From Aliiroseovarius sediminilitoris (GTDB lineage: Bacteria; Pseudomonadota; Alphaproteobacteria; Rhodobacterales; Rhodobacteraceae), in the NCBI RefSeq assembly GCF_900109955.1, contig NZ_FOJB01000001.1:2852001-2916000 (forward strand): a stretch of 64,000 nucleotides of DNA, written 5' to 3'. The first letter of the stretch is position 1, and each line of letters opens with the position of its first letter. Positions 33,342 through 43,109 of this stretch are shown here, in pieces. Below the pieces are notes generated by a model. It had not been told where the DNA came from. It ran no database searches and worked only from the letters and a program-made list of their open reading frames with translations. The translations under genes were made by a program, and so were the position numbers.

Positions 33342-33938
33342 ATCCTCGCCTTTTCAGACCTGCACCTGAGCAACCTTGCGGCAAGAAACCTGTTGGATGC
33401 CGCAAGCGACGCCGATCTGATCCTTGGCGTCGGCGATTATGCGCATCGGCGCGACGGGCTGGTGGACTATGTCGCCCCATTCGCCGATTGGGGCACACGT
33501 GCGGTGTTCGTGCCCGGCAACAACGAAACGGAAACCGAGCTTCGCGCCGCATTCACGGGAAGCGACGTGACGATATTGCACGGCGAAACCGCAACGATTG
33601 GCGGTTTGACCATCGCCGGTATCGGCGCGGCCATCCCACCACCGCCCGCGATCCCCTGGCGTTCGTTCGACCTGACCGAGGACGAAGCCCGGTCGATGCT
33701 GACACCCATCACAGGTGCCGATATCCTGATCTCGCACTCCCCACCCAAAGGTGTGGCGGATCAGCATTCCGAACTGGGGTCGCTTGGTTCGCACGCTGTG
33801 TTGGAGGCGGTGACGCGACTGGCACCCAAATGGGTGCTGTGCGGTCACATTCACGATGCGTGGGGCGCGCGCGGCCAGATCGGGGCATCGAAGGTCATGA
33901 ACCTCGGCCCGACGCCCAACTGGATTACACTCAACTAG
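33336..33938 (+). CDS. Calcineurin-like metallophosphoesterase
   Basis: 200 residues. Metal-binding motifs in family order: FSDLHLSN (DxH), GVGDYAHR (GD), VPGNNETE (GNxE/D), SHSPPKGVAD (H) and CGHIHDAWG (GHxH). Substrate unknown; the compact size fits the YfcE-like group. ATG 33336 gives a normal N-terminus (MKILAFSDLHLS). The start is set off from the upstream stop by a 14-bp duplication. Confidence 0.92.
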   Translation: MKILAFSDLHLSNLAARNLLDAASDADLILGVGDYAHRRDGLVDYVAPFADWGTRAVFVPGNNETETELRAAFTGSDVTILHGETATIGGLTIAGIGAAIPPPPAIPWRSFDLTEDEARSMLTPITGADILISHSPPKGVADQHSELGSLGSHAVLEAVTRLAPKWVLCGHIHDAWGARGQIGASKVMNLGPTPNWITLN

Positions 33939-33947
33939 GATCATCCC

Positions 33948-34502
33948 ATGTCCCACATCACACCCGCCCAAGCCGCCACGCGTGATTTCATTCCGGTGCG
34001 GATCGCCATCCTGACGGTTTCCGATACCCGCAAGATGGAGCAGGATCGATCTGGCGACGCGCTGGTAACGCGTTTGGAACAAGCGGGCCACATTCTGGCG
34101 GACCGTAAGATCTGCCCCGATGAACGCGACCAGATCGCGGATCAACTGCGCGCCTGGTCACTGGACCCTGACATTGATGTAGTCATCTCGACCGGTGGCA
34201 CCGGGCTGACGGGGCGCGATGTCTCGGTCGAGGCGCATCGCGATGTCTATGAAAAGGAAATCGAGGCGTTTTCGACTGTGTTCACAATCATCTCGATGAA
34301 CAAGATCGGAACATCTGCGGTGCAAAGCCGCGCCACAGGTGGCGTTGCCAATGGAACTTACCTGTTTGCACTGCCCGGAAGCACCGGTGCCTGCAAGGAC
34401 GCGTGGGACGACATTTTGGTGCATCAGCTGGATTATCGTCACATGCCGTGCAATTTCGTCGAAATTTTTCCGCGATTGGACGAACATAAGCGACGGAAAT
34501 GA
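33948..34502 (+). CDS. moaB: Molybdenum cofactor biosynthesis protein B
   Basis: 184 residues. VRIAILTVSDTRKMEQDRSG, DVVISTGGTGLTGRDVSVEA and FALPGSTGACKDAWDDILV are MoaB/MogA hallmarks. These proteins adenylylate molybdopterin before metal insertion. Nine bases after the metallophosphoesterase, likely same transcript. A 125-base gap (34503-34627) without evident features follows. Confidence 0.94.
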   Translation: MSHITPAQAATRDFIPVRIAILTVSDTRKMEQDRSGDALVTRLEQAGHILADRKICPDERDQIADQLRAWSLDPDIDVVISTGGTGLTGRDVSVEAHRDVYEKEIEAFSTVFTIISMNKIGTSAVQSRATGGVANGTYLFALPGSTGACKDAWDDILVHQLDYRHMPCNFVEIFPRLDEHKRRK

Positions 34503-34627
34503 TCTTCTCGTTCGTTTGAAGCTTACTAGAAATGCACACCGTCGACGTGCCGAAACTGTGACTACGCGCCACTTGCCTGTAAAGGCAGAGCAGGACAGGA
34601 TGTTTTGGCGATCAGTGGAGTAGTAAC

Positions 34628-36088
34628 ATGCGATTTTTGGGCCGCAGCCTGACCGGATTGTTCCTTCTGGCCTTAACCGTCGGGTTGCTTGCGTTGGCTG
34701 CCGGCATGGTAACTTCAGCCTTCAAGGCTCGGGCTGAACGCGACAGCGCAGAACCGAGCGCGAGCGAGCGGGTGTTTTCGGCCAATGTCATGACGGTCAC
34801 GGCGCAAACCATAGCGCCAAAGTTAACCGCCTATGGCGAGCTGTCATCGCGGCGCGCACTGGACGTGCGCGCCCTGACCGGGGGCACCGTGACCGAGATC
34901 GCACCGAATTTCGAAACCGGCGGGGCGGTGCGCGAAGGCGATCCGCTTCTGCGGATTGACCCGACAGATTTCGAATTTGCGCTGGAACTGGCAAAAACCG
35001 ACGTGTCACAGGCCGAGGCAGAGCTGCGGGACGCACGCGCGGCACTGGAACTGGCGCGGGACGATCTGGACAATGCCACACGGCAGGCCGATCTGCGCGA
35101 AGCCGCCCTGACCCGACAGCGCGATCTGGTCGAACGTGGCGTGGGCACTGAAGCGGCGGTTGAAACGGCAGCACTTGCGGCATCGGCTGCACAGCAGGCG
35201 GTGCTGGGCAAGCGTCAATCGGTGATCACGGCGCAGGCCCGCGTCTCGACCGCAGAGGCGGCCTTGCGACGCAGCGAAATCCAGCTGGACGAAGCCGAGC
35301 GGCGTCTTGAAGAAACACAGATTACGGCAGAAATCAGCGGCATTCTGACGGACGTCACAGTGTTGCGCGGCGGAGTCGTAGCCGCGAACGAAAAGATCGG
35401 GCGCATCATTGACCCTTCAGCACTTGAGGTTCGGTTCCGTGTCTCGGCGGCCCAGTATGCGCGCCTGCTTGGGGCCGATGGTCGGTTGGCAAACACTGAT
35501 GTAACCGTCCGGCTGGCGGCCGCTGGCCTGAACCTGACCGCAACCGGACGGATTGACCGCGAAAGCGCGGATGTCGGCGAAGGCCAGACCGGGCGCCAGA
35601 TATTTGCCACGCTTGAACCCTCGCCCGGTATGCGACCGGGCGACTTTGTCACCGTTATCGTGGCCGAACCTGCCTTGCCGGACACTGTCCTGATGCCGGC
35701 ATCGGCGCTGAGCGCCCAGAACGAGGTTCTGGTATTGGGGCCAGAGGATCGCCTGAGCAGCGCGAAGGTCGAGCTTTTGCGCCGTCAGGACAATGACGTA
35801 ATCGTGCGCGCGACGGCGCTTGAGGGGCAGGAAATCGTGGTCGAACGCACCCCTGCGTTGGGGGCTGGCATCCGTGTCCGTCCCGTCCGTTCAGGCGAAG
35901 GCATTGCACCCGAGCCTCAGGCCGAGATGGTCACGCTTGCCCCCGAACGGGTCGCACTTCTGCGCAGCTTTGTGGAAAGCAATGACCGGATGCCCGAAGA
36001 TGCACGGGAACGCATTCTGGCCCAATTGGATACTGGCATCCTGCCCGCAGACACGCTTGCGCGGCTGGAACAGCGGATGGGACACTAG
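34628..36088 (+). CDS. RND efflux periplasmic adaptor (membrane fusion protein)
   Basis: 486 residues. An N-terminal membrane span (about 8-29) precedes the biotinyl/lipoyl half-motif (ALDVRALTGGTVTEIAPNFE, VREGDPLLRIDPTDFEFALE), a long helical coiled-coil hairpin rich in Ala/Glu/Arg (about 110-215), the second lipoyl half (EISGILTDVTVLRGGVVAAN) and beta-barrel domains; the C-terminal extension after residue 400 is acidic and helical. It links the pump encoded three bases downstream to an outer-membrane channel, which is not in the window. Confidence 0.92.
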   Translation: MRFLGRSLTGLFLLALTVGLLALAAGMVTSAFKARAERDSAEPSASERVFSANVMTVTAQTIAPKLTAYGELSSRRALDVRALTGGTVTEIAPNFETGGAVREGDPLLRIDPTDFEFALELAKTDVSQAEAELRDARAALELARDDLDNATRQADLREAALTRQRDLVERGVGTEAAVETAALAASAAQQAVLGKRQSVITAQARVSTAEAALRRSEIQLDEAERRLEETQITAEISGILTDVTVLRGGVVAANEKIGRIIDPSALEVRFRVSAAQYARLLGADGRLANTDVTVRLAAAGLNLTATGRIDRESADVGEGQTGRQIFATLEPSPGMRPGDFVTVIVAEPALPDTVLMPASALSAQNEVLVLGPEDRLSSAKVELLRRQDNDVIVRATALEGQEIVVERTPALGAGIRVRPVRSGEGIAPEPQAEMVTLAPERVALLRSFVESNDRMPEDARERILAQLDTGILPADTLARLEQRMGH

Positions 36089-36091
36089 ATA

Positions 36092-39000
36092 ATGGGGCGC
36101 GATCTGAACCTTCTGTCTTATTTCACGCGCCACGCCACAGTGGCGAACCTTCTTCTGGTGGTGCTGATCGCCCTTGGCCTGTTCGCCTACCCCCGGATGC
36201 GGGCGCAGTTCTTTCCCGATGTGGTGATCGAAAGCGTCTCGGTGCAGACCACGTGGCAGGGCGCTGGTGCCGAAGACGTGGACGAGGCGATTGTGCAGGT
36301 CATGGAACCCGCCCTTCTGGCGGTCGAAGGCGTGGAAAGCGTCAGCTCACGATCCTTCGAAGGCAGCGCCAGTATCACGCTGGAGTTTGAACCCGGCTGG
36401 GATGTCGCCCGTGCGGCCGATGATGTGCAAACCGCCGTGGATGAACTGTCAGACTTGCCGGAAGATGCCGACACACCGCAGGTCAGGCGCGGCGCGTGGC
36501 GCGACAGTGTGACGGATGTTGTCATTTCCGGCCCTGTCGGGATCGAACAACTTGGGCGTTTCGCCGATGAGATGATCATCCGCCTGTTCGAACGTGGCGT
36601 CACACGGACCGGTATTCGCGGGTTCGAAGCGCCACGAACGGTAGTCGAAGTGACTTCATTGTCGCTGATCGAGCACGACGTTACCATGGCCCAAATCGCC
36701 GAGGCCATCGCGGGCGAAGTGAGCGCCGCCCCGGCGGGCGACGTGGCGTCCGGTGCTGCGCGTGTGCGCACAGGCGTTGCCAAACGCAGCGCCGACCAGA
36801 TCGAGGCGATTGTTCTAAGGTCAAACCCCGACGGATCGAAACTGACCGTTGGTGACGTGGCTCAGGTGAATGTTGAAGGTGTTGACCGCAACCGATCCTA
36901 TTTCGTCGGCGACGATGCGGCGATTGCGCTGAACGTGTCCCGCTCGGCCCAGGGCGATGCCATCCGAATGCAGGAAATTGTCGAAGAGGTCCGCGCCGAA
37001 CTGCTGCCCACGCTGCCCGATGGGGTGAAAATCTCGCTGGTGCGCACCCGGTCCGATTTGATCACGGCCCGGATCAACATCTTGATGAAAAACGGCTTGC
37101 AGGGGCTGGCCCTTGTGCTTTTGCTGCTGTTCCTGTTTCTGAACGCCCGCACCGCGTTTTGGGTGGCAGCGGGTATTCCTGTCGCGATGACCACCGCGAT
37201 CTTCCTGATGTATATGTCGGGGTTGACGCTGAACATGATCTCGCTGTTCGCGCTGATCATCACGCTGGGGATCGTGGTCGATGATGCCATCGTGGTAGGC
37301 GAACACGCAGATTTTCGCGCCCGCAGGCTGGGTGAAGGCCCGATCGAGGCGGCGGAAAATGCAGCCAAACGCATGTTTCCGCCGGTGTTTTCTGCAACTC
37401 TGACCACGGTGATCGCATTTTTTGGCCTGACCGCCATTGGCGGACGGTTTGGCGATATGATCGCCGATATTCCCTTTACCGTGATCGTGGTGCTGGTGGC
37501 GTCGCTGGTCGAATGTTTCCTGATCCTGCCACACCACATGGCGCACGCCCTGACCCACACCGTGAAGGAACATTGGTACGACTGGCCGTCGCGTCAGGTG
37601 AACAAAGGGTTTCGGTGGGTGCGTGATCACGCATTCCGGCGTGTGATGGGCTGGGTGATCAAGGCCCGCTATCCGGTAATTGCCATGGCACTGATGATCC
37701 TTGCCAGCCAGACGTCGATCTTTATCCGCGGTGATCTGGCGTTCCGCTTCTTCAACGCCCCTGAACAGTCATCTGTCACGGGGAACTTTGCGATGGTGTC
37801 CGGCGCGACGAAGGATGACACGCTCGACATGATGCGGCTTGTTCAGGACGCGGTCGAGAATACGGCAGCCGAGTTTGAAAGCAAATACGGCCGTAACCCG
37901 GTGGTGCATGCTTTGGCACAAATTGGCGGCAATGCCGGGCGCGGACTGTCCGGCGTGGATGGCAAAGATACCGATCTGCTTGGATCCGTGTCGGTCGAAC
38001 TGATTGATGCGGACCTGCGCCCCTATAGTGCGTTTGCCTTTGTCGGTGCGCTGCAAGAAGCGGTTGCAAGCCACCCTCTGCTTGAGGTGTTGTCATTCCG
38101 TGGCAACCGCCATGGCCCAGGTGGCGATAGTCTGGATGTCGAGTTTTACGGCGCGACATCTGACCAGCTGAAAGCCGCATCCGAGGCGTTTATCACCCGT
38201 ATGTCGGCCTTTCCCGAAGTCTCGGCGCTGGAGGACAGCCTGTCTTATGACAAAGAGGAGTTGATCCTTGATCTGACGGCGCAGGGGCAGGCGCTTGGCT
38301 TTACCATCGACGGTCTGGGGCGCGTGCTGCGCAACCGCCTGAACGGGATCGAGGCGGCCAGCTATCCCGATGGCACCCGGTCGGCTGAGATCCGGGTGCA
38401 ATTGCCCGAAACCGAACAGACGTCGGACTTCCTGGAACGCACACAGCTGCGCACGGACAGCGGCACCTATGTGAACCTGGCTGATCTCGTCTCGGTCCGA
38501 TCACGCACCGGGTTTGCCAGCGTTCAGCGCGAAAACGGCATCCGTCTGGTCAATGTGACCGGCGATATCGACGAAAACAACGCCGCCCGCGCCGAGGAAA
38601 TCCAACGCACCATTGAAACCGAAATCCTGCCAGAACTGGCCGAGGATTTTGGCATCGCCTTCCAACTGGGCGGCTTGGCCGAGCAACAGCAGGAATTCCT
38701 GTCGGACGCGAAATCCGGCCTGATCCTGGTGCTGTTGGGTATATTTCTGACACTGGCGTGGATTTTTTCCAGCTGGACGCGGCCGTTGGTGGTCATGGCG
38801 ATCATCCCCTTCGGTCTGGTCGGTGCCATTTTCGGCCACGTGCAATGGGGGGTGCCCTTGTCCATGTTCTCGGTCGTCGGGTTGATTGGCATGACGGGCA
38901 TCATCATCAACGATTCAATCGTGTTGGTGACGACCATAGATGAATACGCACGTGAACGCGGATTGGTGCCTGCCATCATTGACGGGGCGGCAGACCGGTT

Positions 39001-39418
39001 GCGGCCTGTGATGCTGACCACGATGACGACAGTGCTGGGGCTTGGGCCGTTGCTTTATGAAACATCGCGACAAGCTCAATTCCTGAAACCCACTGTGATC
39101 ACGCTGACCTATGGGCTGGGCTTTGGCATGGTGCTTGTGCTGCTGGTGGTGCCCGCGCTGGTGGCCATACAGGCAGATATGAGCAGAATGGTTCATGCCC
39201 TGAAACGGGTGTGGCGGGGGCGTGCACGCAAGGGGCTGAAACCGGCAACCTTGCTGGTCGCTGGTGCAGCACTGGCGATGCTGGCCGCCTTCGCGCTGGC
39301 AGTGATGTTCTGGGGGCTAAGCGCGCAAAGCATCGCGGGTTTCGTACTGATCAGTGCAGGTATCGCGGTTCTGGGTTATCTGGCCGGTGCGGTCGCGTTG
39401 CGTGGACGCAGGGCCTAG
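36092..39418 (+). CDS. RND family efflux permease with extra C-terminal membrane segments
   Basis: 1108 residues, longer than the usual 1020-1050. Starts with NLLLVVLIALGLFAYPRMRA and QFFPDVVIESV (first span and porter domain), and has the TM4 proton-relay aspartates in TLGIVVDDAIVVGEHADF, plus the second-half copy including MTGIIINDSIVLVTTIDEY. The substrate is not predictable; the sequence is nearer the heavy-efflux/AcrB-like drug exporters than to metal pumps (judgement). After the expected last span it adds about 70 residues with two more hydrophobic segments (ATLLVAGAALAMLAAFALAV and SIAGFVLISAGIAVLGYLAG). Operon with the adaptor. Confidence 0.92.
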   Translation: MGRDLNLLSYFTRHATVANLLLVVLIALGLFAYPRMRAQFFPDVVIESVSVQTTWQGAGAEDVDEAIVQVMEPALLAVEGVESVSSRSFEGSASITLEFEPGWDVARAADDVQTAVDELSDLPEDADTPQVRRGAWRDSVTDVVISGPVGIEQLGRFADEMIIRLFERGVTRTGIRGFEAPRTVVEVTSLSLIEHDVTMAQIAEAIAGEVSAAPAGDVASGAARVRTGVAKRSADQIEAIVLRSNPDGSKLTVGDVAQVNVEGVDRNRSYFVGDDAAIALNVSRSAQGDAIRMQEIVEEVRAELLPTLPDGVKISLVRTRSDLITARINILMKNGLQGLALVLLLLFLFLNARTAFWVAAGIPVAMTTAIFLMYMSGLTLNMISLFALIITLGIVVDDAIVVGEHADFRARRLGEGPIEAAENAAKRMFPPVFSATLTTVIAFFGLTAIGGRFGDMIADIPFTVIVVLVASLVECFLILPHHMAHALTHTVKEHWYDWPSRQVNKGFRWVRDHAFRRVMGWVIKARYPVIAMALMILASQTSIFIRGDLAFRFFNAPEQSSVTGNFAMVSGATKDDTLDMMRLVQDAVENTAAEFESKYGRNPVVHALAQIGGNAGRGLSGVDGKDTDLLGSVSVELIDADLRPYSAFAFVGALQEAVASHPLLEVLSFRGNRHGPGGDSLDVEFYGATSDQLKAASEAFITRMSAFPEVSALEDSLSYDKEELILDLTAQGQALGFTIDGLGRVLRNRLNGIEAASYPDGTRSAEIRVQLPETEQTSDFLERTQLRTDSGTYVNLADLVSVRSRTGFASVQRENGIRLVNVTGDIDENNAARAEEIQRTIETEILPELAEDFGIAFQLGGLAEQQQEFLSDAKSGLILVLLGIFLTLAWIFSSWTRPLVVMAIIPFGLVGAIFGHVQWGVPLSMFSVVGLIGMTGIIINDSIVLVTTIDEYARERGLVPAIIDGAADRLRPVMLTTMTTVLGLGPLLYETSRQAQFLKPTVITLTYGLGFGMVLVLLVVPALVAIQADMSRMVHALKRVWRGRARKGLKPATLLVAGAALAMLAAFALAVMFWGLSAQSIAGFVLISAGIAVLGYLAGAVALRGRRA

Positions 39419-39455
39419 TCAAACCGGGCCTAGTCAAACCGGGCTTAGTCGAACG
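39411..39455. repeat. Three tandem 15-bp units across convergent stop codons
   Basis: GGGCCTAGTCAAACC at 39411-39425 and 39426-39440 are identical; GGGCTTAGTCGAACG at 39441-39455 is a diverged third unit. The first contains the stop of the RND gene; the third contains the stop of the convergent gene. Being 15 bases long, each unit repeats an in-frame stop for the minus-strand gene. Confidence 0.85.
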
Positions 39456-40512
39456 TCCCGGTCACGCGCCCCAGCAACATGAAGGCCCGCGCTGTGCGTG
39501 TGTCGGCCAAAGCCGCAATATCCGCGTCAGAGGCATTCTTTTCAAAGCCCGCAAAGGTCTGATCGAACCGACGCAGAAAATGGTGAGCCGCATCGCGGAA
39601 GATCGGGTCTTGCTTCATGCGCCCGGCGGTCAGGGCCAAAGAAGACCTGTCTCGAACGCCACCCAGCGCGGCCACACTGCGCCCACGTTCCCCCGCCGCA
39701 AACTTGCGCCAGATTTCGGGGCGCGCACGGTCGGGGCGCAGGTCGTCCATATATATCCCATCCTGCGACAACAGGGTCAGCACATCTTGCGAAGCTTGCA
39801 CCAGCCCGGCGACCTGTCGGTCATCCAGTGCGCGGCGCAATGCCCGGAACCCATCCGCATCTTCAGCGGTTTCGGGGAAATGCAGCGCGCGGATAAAATC
39901 CTCGATCGACAGGGGTGGGTTCAGGTCTTCGACCGGGGTGCCAAGCGCAAGGCTTGTTTGGTCCGCAGTGGTCTGACCCACCGCATCGGACGCAATGGCG
40001 GGGCTTGGATTGACGGGTGTTGGGTTGGCCAGCGTCGGCATGCCGGGCCGGATCGAGGTAAAAGTCGCAAGCGCGCTTTCGGTCTTGCGGCTGACCTTTG
40101 CAATCTCTTCCAGCTTTTGTTCGACCTTAGACGCCTGAGCAGGCGTGCCGGTGAAACCCTGCTGTTGCTGGATATAGGCCGTGCGCATTGCGTCAATCGC
40201 GGCGCTCAGGCGGACGCTTTCCTCGCGCATGATCCGTGCCGACCGCAGCGCGGCAACCGCGACCCAGATCACGGCAACAGGCATAATCACCGCCACCAGC
40301 GTCATCAGAAATTGCAACGGTTGGGACAAGCCTTCGCCATCACTGCTGCCGAATCCCAGAACCAGAAAGAACAGGATGCACCCGGCCAGCCACAGGCCGG
40401 ACAGCAAAAGGCCGATGACCTCGCCCCCGCTGAGCGACGGAACCTGTGCGTTCAGCGCACTCATACGTCCCGTTCCCAGACTTCCGGATCCGCTTTTCGT
40501 CTTGTCGTTCAT
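39445..40512 (-). CDS. Conserved membrane protein of unknown function
   Basis: 355 residues. Two membrane spans (about 32-54 and 66-90) lie near the N-terminus, followed by a helical segment with RIMREESVRLSAAIDAMRTA and QKLEEIAKVSRKTESALATF likely to form a coiled coil, a Pro/Thr-rich linker and a C-terminal soluble region (LSIEDFIRALHFPETAEDAD to the end). I do not recognise a named domain. ATG 40512 follows GAGGGACAGG. It lies 29 bases after greA on the same strand, so it probably shares greA's transcript. Confidence 0.78.
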   Translation of the reverse strand: MNDKTKSGSGSLGTGRMSALNAQVPSLSGGEVIGLLLSGLWLAGCILFFLVLGFGSSDGEGLSQPLQFLMTLVAVIMPVAVIWVAVAALRSARIMREESVRLSAAIDAMRTAYIQQQQGFTGTPAQASKVEQKLEEIAKVSRKTESALATFTSIRPGMPTLANPTPVNPSPAIASDAVGQTTADQTSLALGTPVEDLNPPLSIEDFIRALHFPETAEDADGFRALRRALDDRQVAGLVQASQDVLTLLSQDGIYMDDLRPDRARPEIWRKFAAGERGRSVAALGGVRDRSSLALTAGRMKQDPIFRDAAHHFLRRFDQTFAGFEKNASDADIAALADTRTARAFMLLGRVTGTFD

Positions 40513-40541
40513 CCTGTCCCTCGTGTCCGCAACGCGCGGCG

Positions 40542-41012
40542 TCAGATCCATTCGATCTTCAGGATCTCATAAGCCTTTTCGCCACCGGGTGTGCGCACTT
40601 CAACGCTGTCGCCTTCTTCCTTGCCGATCAATCCACGCGCCAGCGGGGACTTGATGTTCAGCTTTCCGTTCTCGATGTCGGCTTCCGGTTCGCCCACGAT
40701 CTGATAGGTCTTTTCTTCGTCCGTGTCTTCGTCGACGATCGTCACGGTGGCCGAAAACTTCACCGCGCCTGACAAGGTCGCAGGGTCAATCACCTCGGCC
40801 AGCGACAAGACGCCTTCCAATTCCTTGATCCGACCTTCAATGAAGCTCTGTTTTTCGCGGGCGGAATGGTATTCTGCGTTCTCGGATAAATCACCATGCT
40901 CGCGCGCTTCCGCAATCGCGCGGATGATGGCCGGGCGTTCCTCGGATTTGAGCTGCTTCAATTCATCGTTCAGCGCAGTGTGACCCGCGCGCGTCAGCGG
41001 TATCTTATCCAT
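40542..41012 (-). CDS. greA: Transcription elongation factor GreA
   Basis: 156 residues. The N-terminal coiled coil ([39 protein letters not shown]) carries the acidic tip DLSENAEY that stimulates transcript cleavage in stalled RNA polymerase; the C-terminal FKBP-like domain includes [20 protein letters not shown] and [14 protein letters not shown]. Normal family length. ATG 41012 preferred over an upstream in-frame ATG at 41051. Confidence 0.96.
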   Translation of the reverse strand: MDKIPLTRAGHTALNDELKQLKSEERPAIIRAIAEAREHGDLSENAEYHSAREKQSFIEGRIKELEGVLSLAEVIDPATLSGAVKFSATVTIVDEDTDEEKTYQIVGEPEADIENGKLNIKSPLARGLIGKEEGDSVEVRTPGGEKAYEILKIEWI

Positions 41013-41326
41013 GAGACCTATCGTTCTGCCGTGGCCAATGCGTATAGACACATTGACAGTGTTATTATCGGATCGTCTTGATCATTCTGGCGGGCAATCG
41101 ACCCGGTTGTGCCGAAAATCTAGCAAACACGCGCGATTTGCAACGGCATTATTCAGCAAAGTGGTCGCAAATGGGCACGACATTGCCGAATGGGAATGTC
41201 AGCGCAAACAGGTGGAAAATCGGTGCAAAACACTCCTTGGATGCGGTTGTAACGCAGTGTCCCGATTGACCCGCCGGGTGGGCCAAGCTAACGATCTTGC
41301 GAAACGGACCATCCGGGGAAAAGAAA
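41013..41326. other. Divergent intergenic region between greA and the ETF dehydrogenase gene
   Basis: 314 bases without a gene. Two dyads stand out on the ETF side: GACATT/AATGTC (41179-41184 and 41195-41200) and the odd palindrome ACCCG-C-CGGGT (41269-41279), either of which could bind a regulator. No clear sigma-70 pair was found with confidence. Confidence 0.4.
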
Positions 41327-42979
41327 ATGAGCGACATTGAACGCGAAAGCATGGAATACGATGTGGTCATCGTGGGCGCAGGCCCGGCTGGCCTGTCAGC
41401 GGCCATACGCCTGAAGCAACAAAACGCCGATCTGAATGTGGTTGTGCTGGAAAAAGGGTCCGAGGTCGGGGCGCACATCCTGTCTGGCGCGGTGCTGGAT
41501 ACCTGTGGGTTGGACAAGCTGATCCCGGATTGGAAAGACAAGGGCGCACCGATCAATGTGCCGGTTAAGAAAGACAATTTCCTTGTACTTGGCCCGGCAG
41601 GCCACCTGCGCGTGCCCAACTGGCCAATGCCGCCCCTGATGAACAACCACGGCAACTATATCGTCTCAATGGCGAATGTCTGCCGCTGGATGGCCGGGCA
41701 AGCCGAAGAGCTGGGTGTCGAGATCTTTCCCGGCATGGCTTGCTCTGATCTGGTCTTCGGCGACAACGGCGAAGTCAAAGGCGTTGTCGCCGGTGTCTTC
41801 GGGCTGGAAGAAGACGGCAGCTATGGCCCCAACACCGAACCGGGGATGGAACTGCACGGCAAATATGTCTTCATTTCGGAAGGGGTGCGTGGGTCGTTGG
41901 CGAAAGAGATTATTGCCAAGTATGACCTGCAAGCGGGGCGCGACGCGCCGAAATTCGGCCTTGGCATGAAAGAGATCTGGGAGATCGATCCAGAAAAGCA
42001 CCACGAAGGCACCGTGACCCACACAATGGGCTGGCCCTTGGGTAAGAATGCCGGTGGCGGTTCGTTCATCTATCACCTTGAGAACAATCAGGTGTTCGTG
42101 GGCTTCGTGGTTCACTTGAACTACAAGAACCCGCATTTGTATCCCTATATGGAATTCCAGCGTTTCAAGCATCACCCCGAGATCGCAAAGCTGCTTGAGG
42201 GCGGCAAACGCGTGGCATACGGCGCGCGCGCAATATCCGAAGGTGGTTATCAGTCGATGCCCAAAGCCTCGTTCCCCGGCGGTGCTCTGCTGGGCTGTTC
42301 GGTCGGGCTGGTGAACGTGCCGCGCATCAAGGGCAACCACAACGCCATGTTGTCGGGGATTGCTGCTGCGGATGCTGCCGTGAAAGCCATTGCTGCCGGC
42401 CGTTCAGGCGACGAGCTTGCCGAATACGAAGACGAACTGCGCACAGGTGACGTTGCCAAAGACTTGAAAAAGGTGCGTAACGTCAAACCGCTCTGGTCGA
42501 AATTTGGTCTGACCGCATCGCTGGTGCTGGGCGGGTTTGACATGTGGGTTCAGTCGCTTTTGGGCTTCTCGCCCTTCGGCACGGTCAAGCACGGCAAGAA
42601 CGACGCACAGGCCACCGGCAAGGCGGCCGATTTTCCGATCATCGACTATCCGAAACCTGACGGCAAACTGTCATTTGATCGCCTGACCAACGTTTCCTTT
42701 TCGGCGACCAACCACGAAGAAAGCCAGCCCTGTCACCTGAAGCTGACCAACCCCGATCTGCCAATCAAGGTCAACCTGCCCGAATACGCCGAACCTGCGC
42801 AGCGATATTGCCCGGCAGGCGTGTACGAAGTGGTCGAGGAAGACGGCAAAGACCCGCGCTTCGTCATCAACTTTCAGAACTGCGTGCACTGCAAAACCTG
42901 TGACATCAAAGACCCAAGCCAGAACATCACCTGGACTGTTCCGCAGGGTGGCGATGGGCCGAATTATCCGAACATGTAA
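41327..42979 (+). CDS. Electron transfer flavoprotein:ubiquinone oxidoreductase
   Basis: 550 residues, the usual size. YDVVIVGAGPAGLSAAIRL is the FAD loop; VVLEKGSEVGAHILSGAV is highly characteristic; the C-terminus carries the 4Fe-4S cysteines in YCPAGVYE and INFQNCVHCKTCDIKDP. It passes electrons from ETF (fatty and amino acid oxidation) to the quinone pool at the inner membrane. ATG 41327 follows GGGGAAAAG. A strong terminator follows, so it is monocistronic. Confidence 0.96.
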   Translation: MSDIERESMEYDVVIVGAGPAGLSAAIRLKQQNADLNVVVLEKGSEVGAHILSGAVLDTCGLDKLIPDWKDKGAPINVPVKKDNFLVLGPAGHLRVPNWPMPPLMNNHGNYIVSMANVCRWMAGQAEELGVEIFPGMACSDLVFGDNGEVKGVVAGVFGLEEDGSYGPNTEPGMELHGKYVFISEGVRGSLAKEIIAKYDLQAGRDAPKFGLGMKEIWEIDPEKHHEGTVTHTMGWPLGKNAGGGSFIYHLENNQVFVGFVVHLNYKNPHLYPYMEFQRFKHHPEIAKLLEGGKRVAYGARAISEGGYQSMPKASFPGGALLGCSVGLVNVPRIKGNHNAMLSGIAAADAAVKAIAAGRSGDELAEYEDELRTGDVAKDLKKVRNVKPLWSKFGLTASLVLGGFDMWVQSLLGFSPFGTVKHGKNDAQATGKAADFPIIDYPKPDGKLSFDRLTNVSFSATNHEESQPCHLKLTNPDLPIKVNLPEYAEPAQRYCPAGVYEVVEEDGKDPRFVINFQNCVHCKTCDIKDPSQNITWTVPQGGDGPNYPNM

Positions 42980-43005
42980 CACCCTGTTCCGAAAAAACGC
43001 AAAAG

Positions 43006-43039
43006 TGAGGGGTGGCCATGTGCCACCCCTCATTGTTTT
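43006..43039 (+). terminator. Strong rho-independent terminator
   Basis: TGAGGGGTGGC (43006-43016) pairs perfectly with GCCACCCCTCA (43022-43032) around CATGT, followed by TTGTTTT. It ends the ETF oxidoreductase transcript. Confidence 0.92.
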
Positions 43040-43109
43040 CGCCGTGCTTGCCGATTAGGTTCCAACTCAATGCTTCGACCTGCGAAGCCATCTAATATGA
43101 AAGTTGTCC

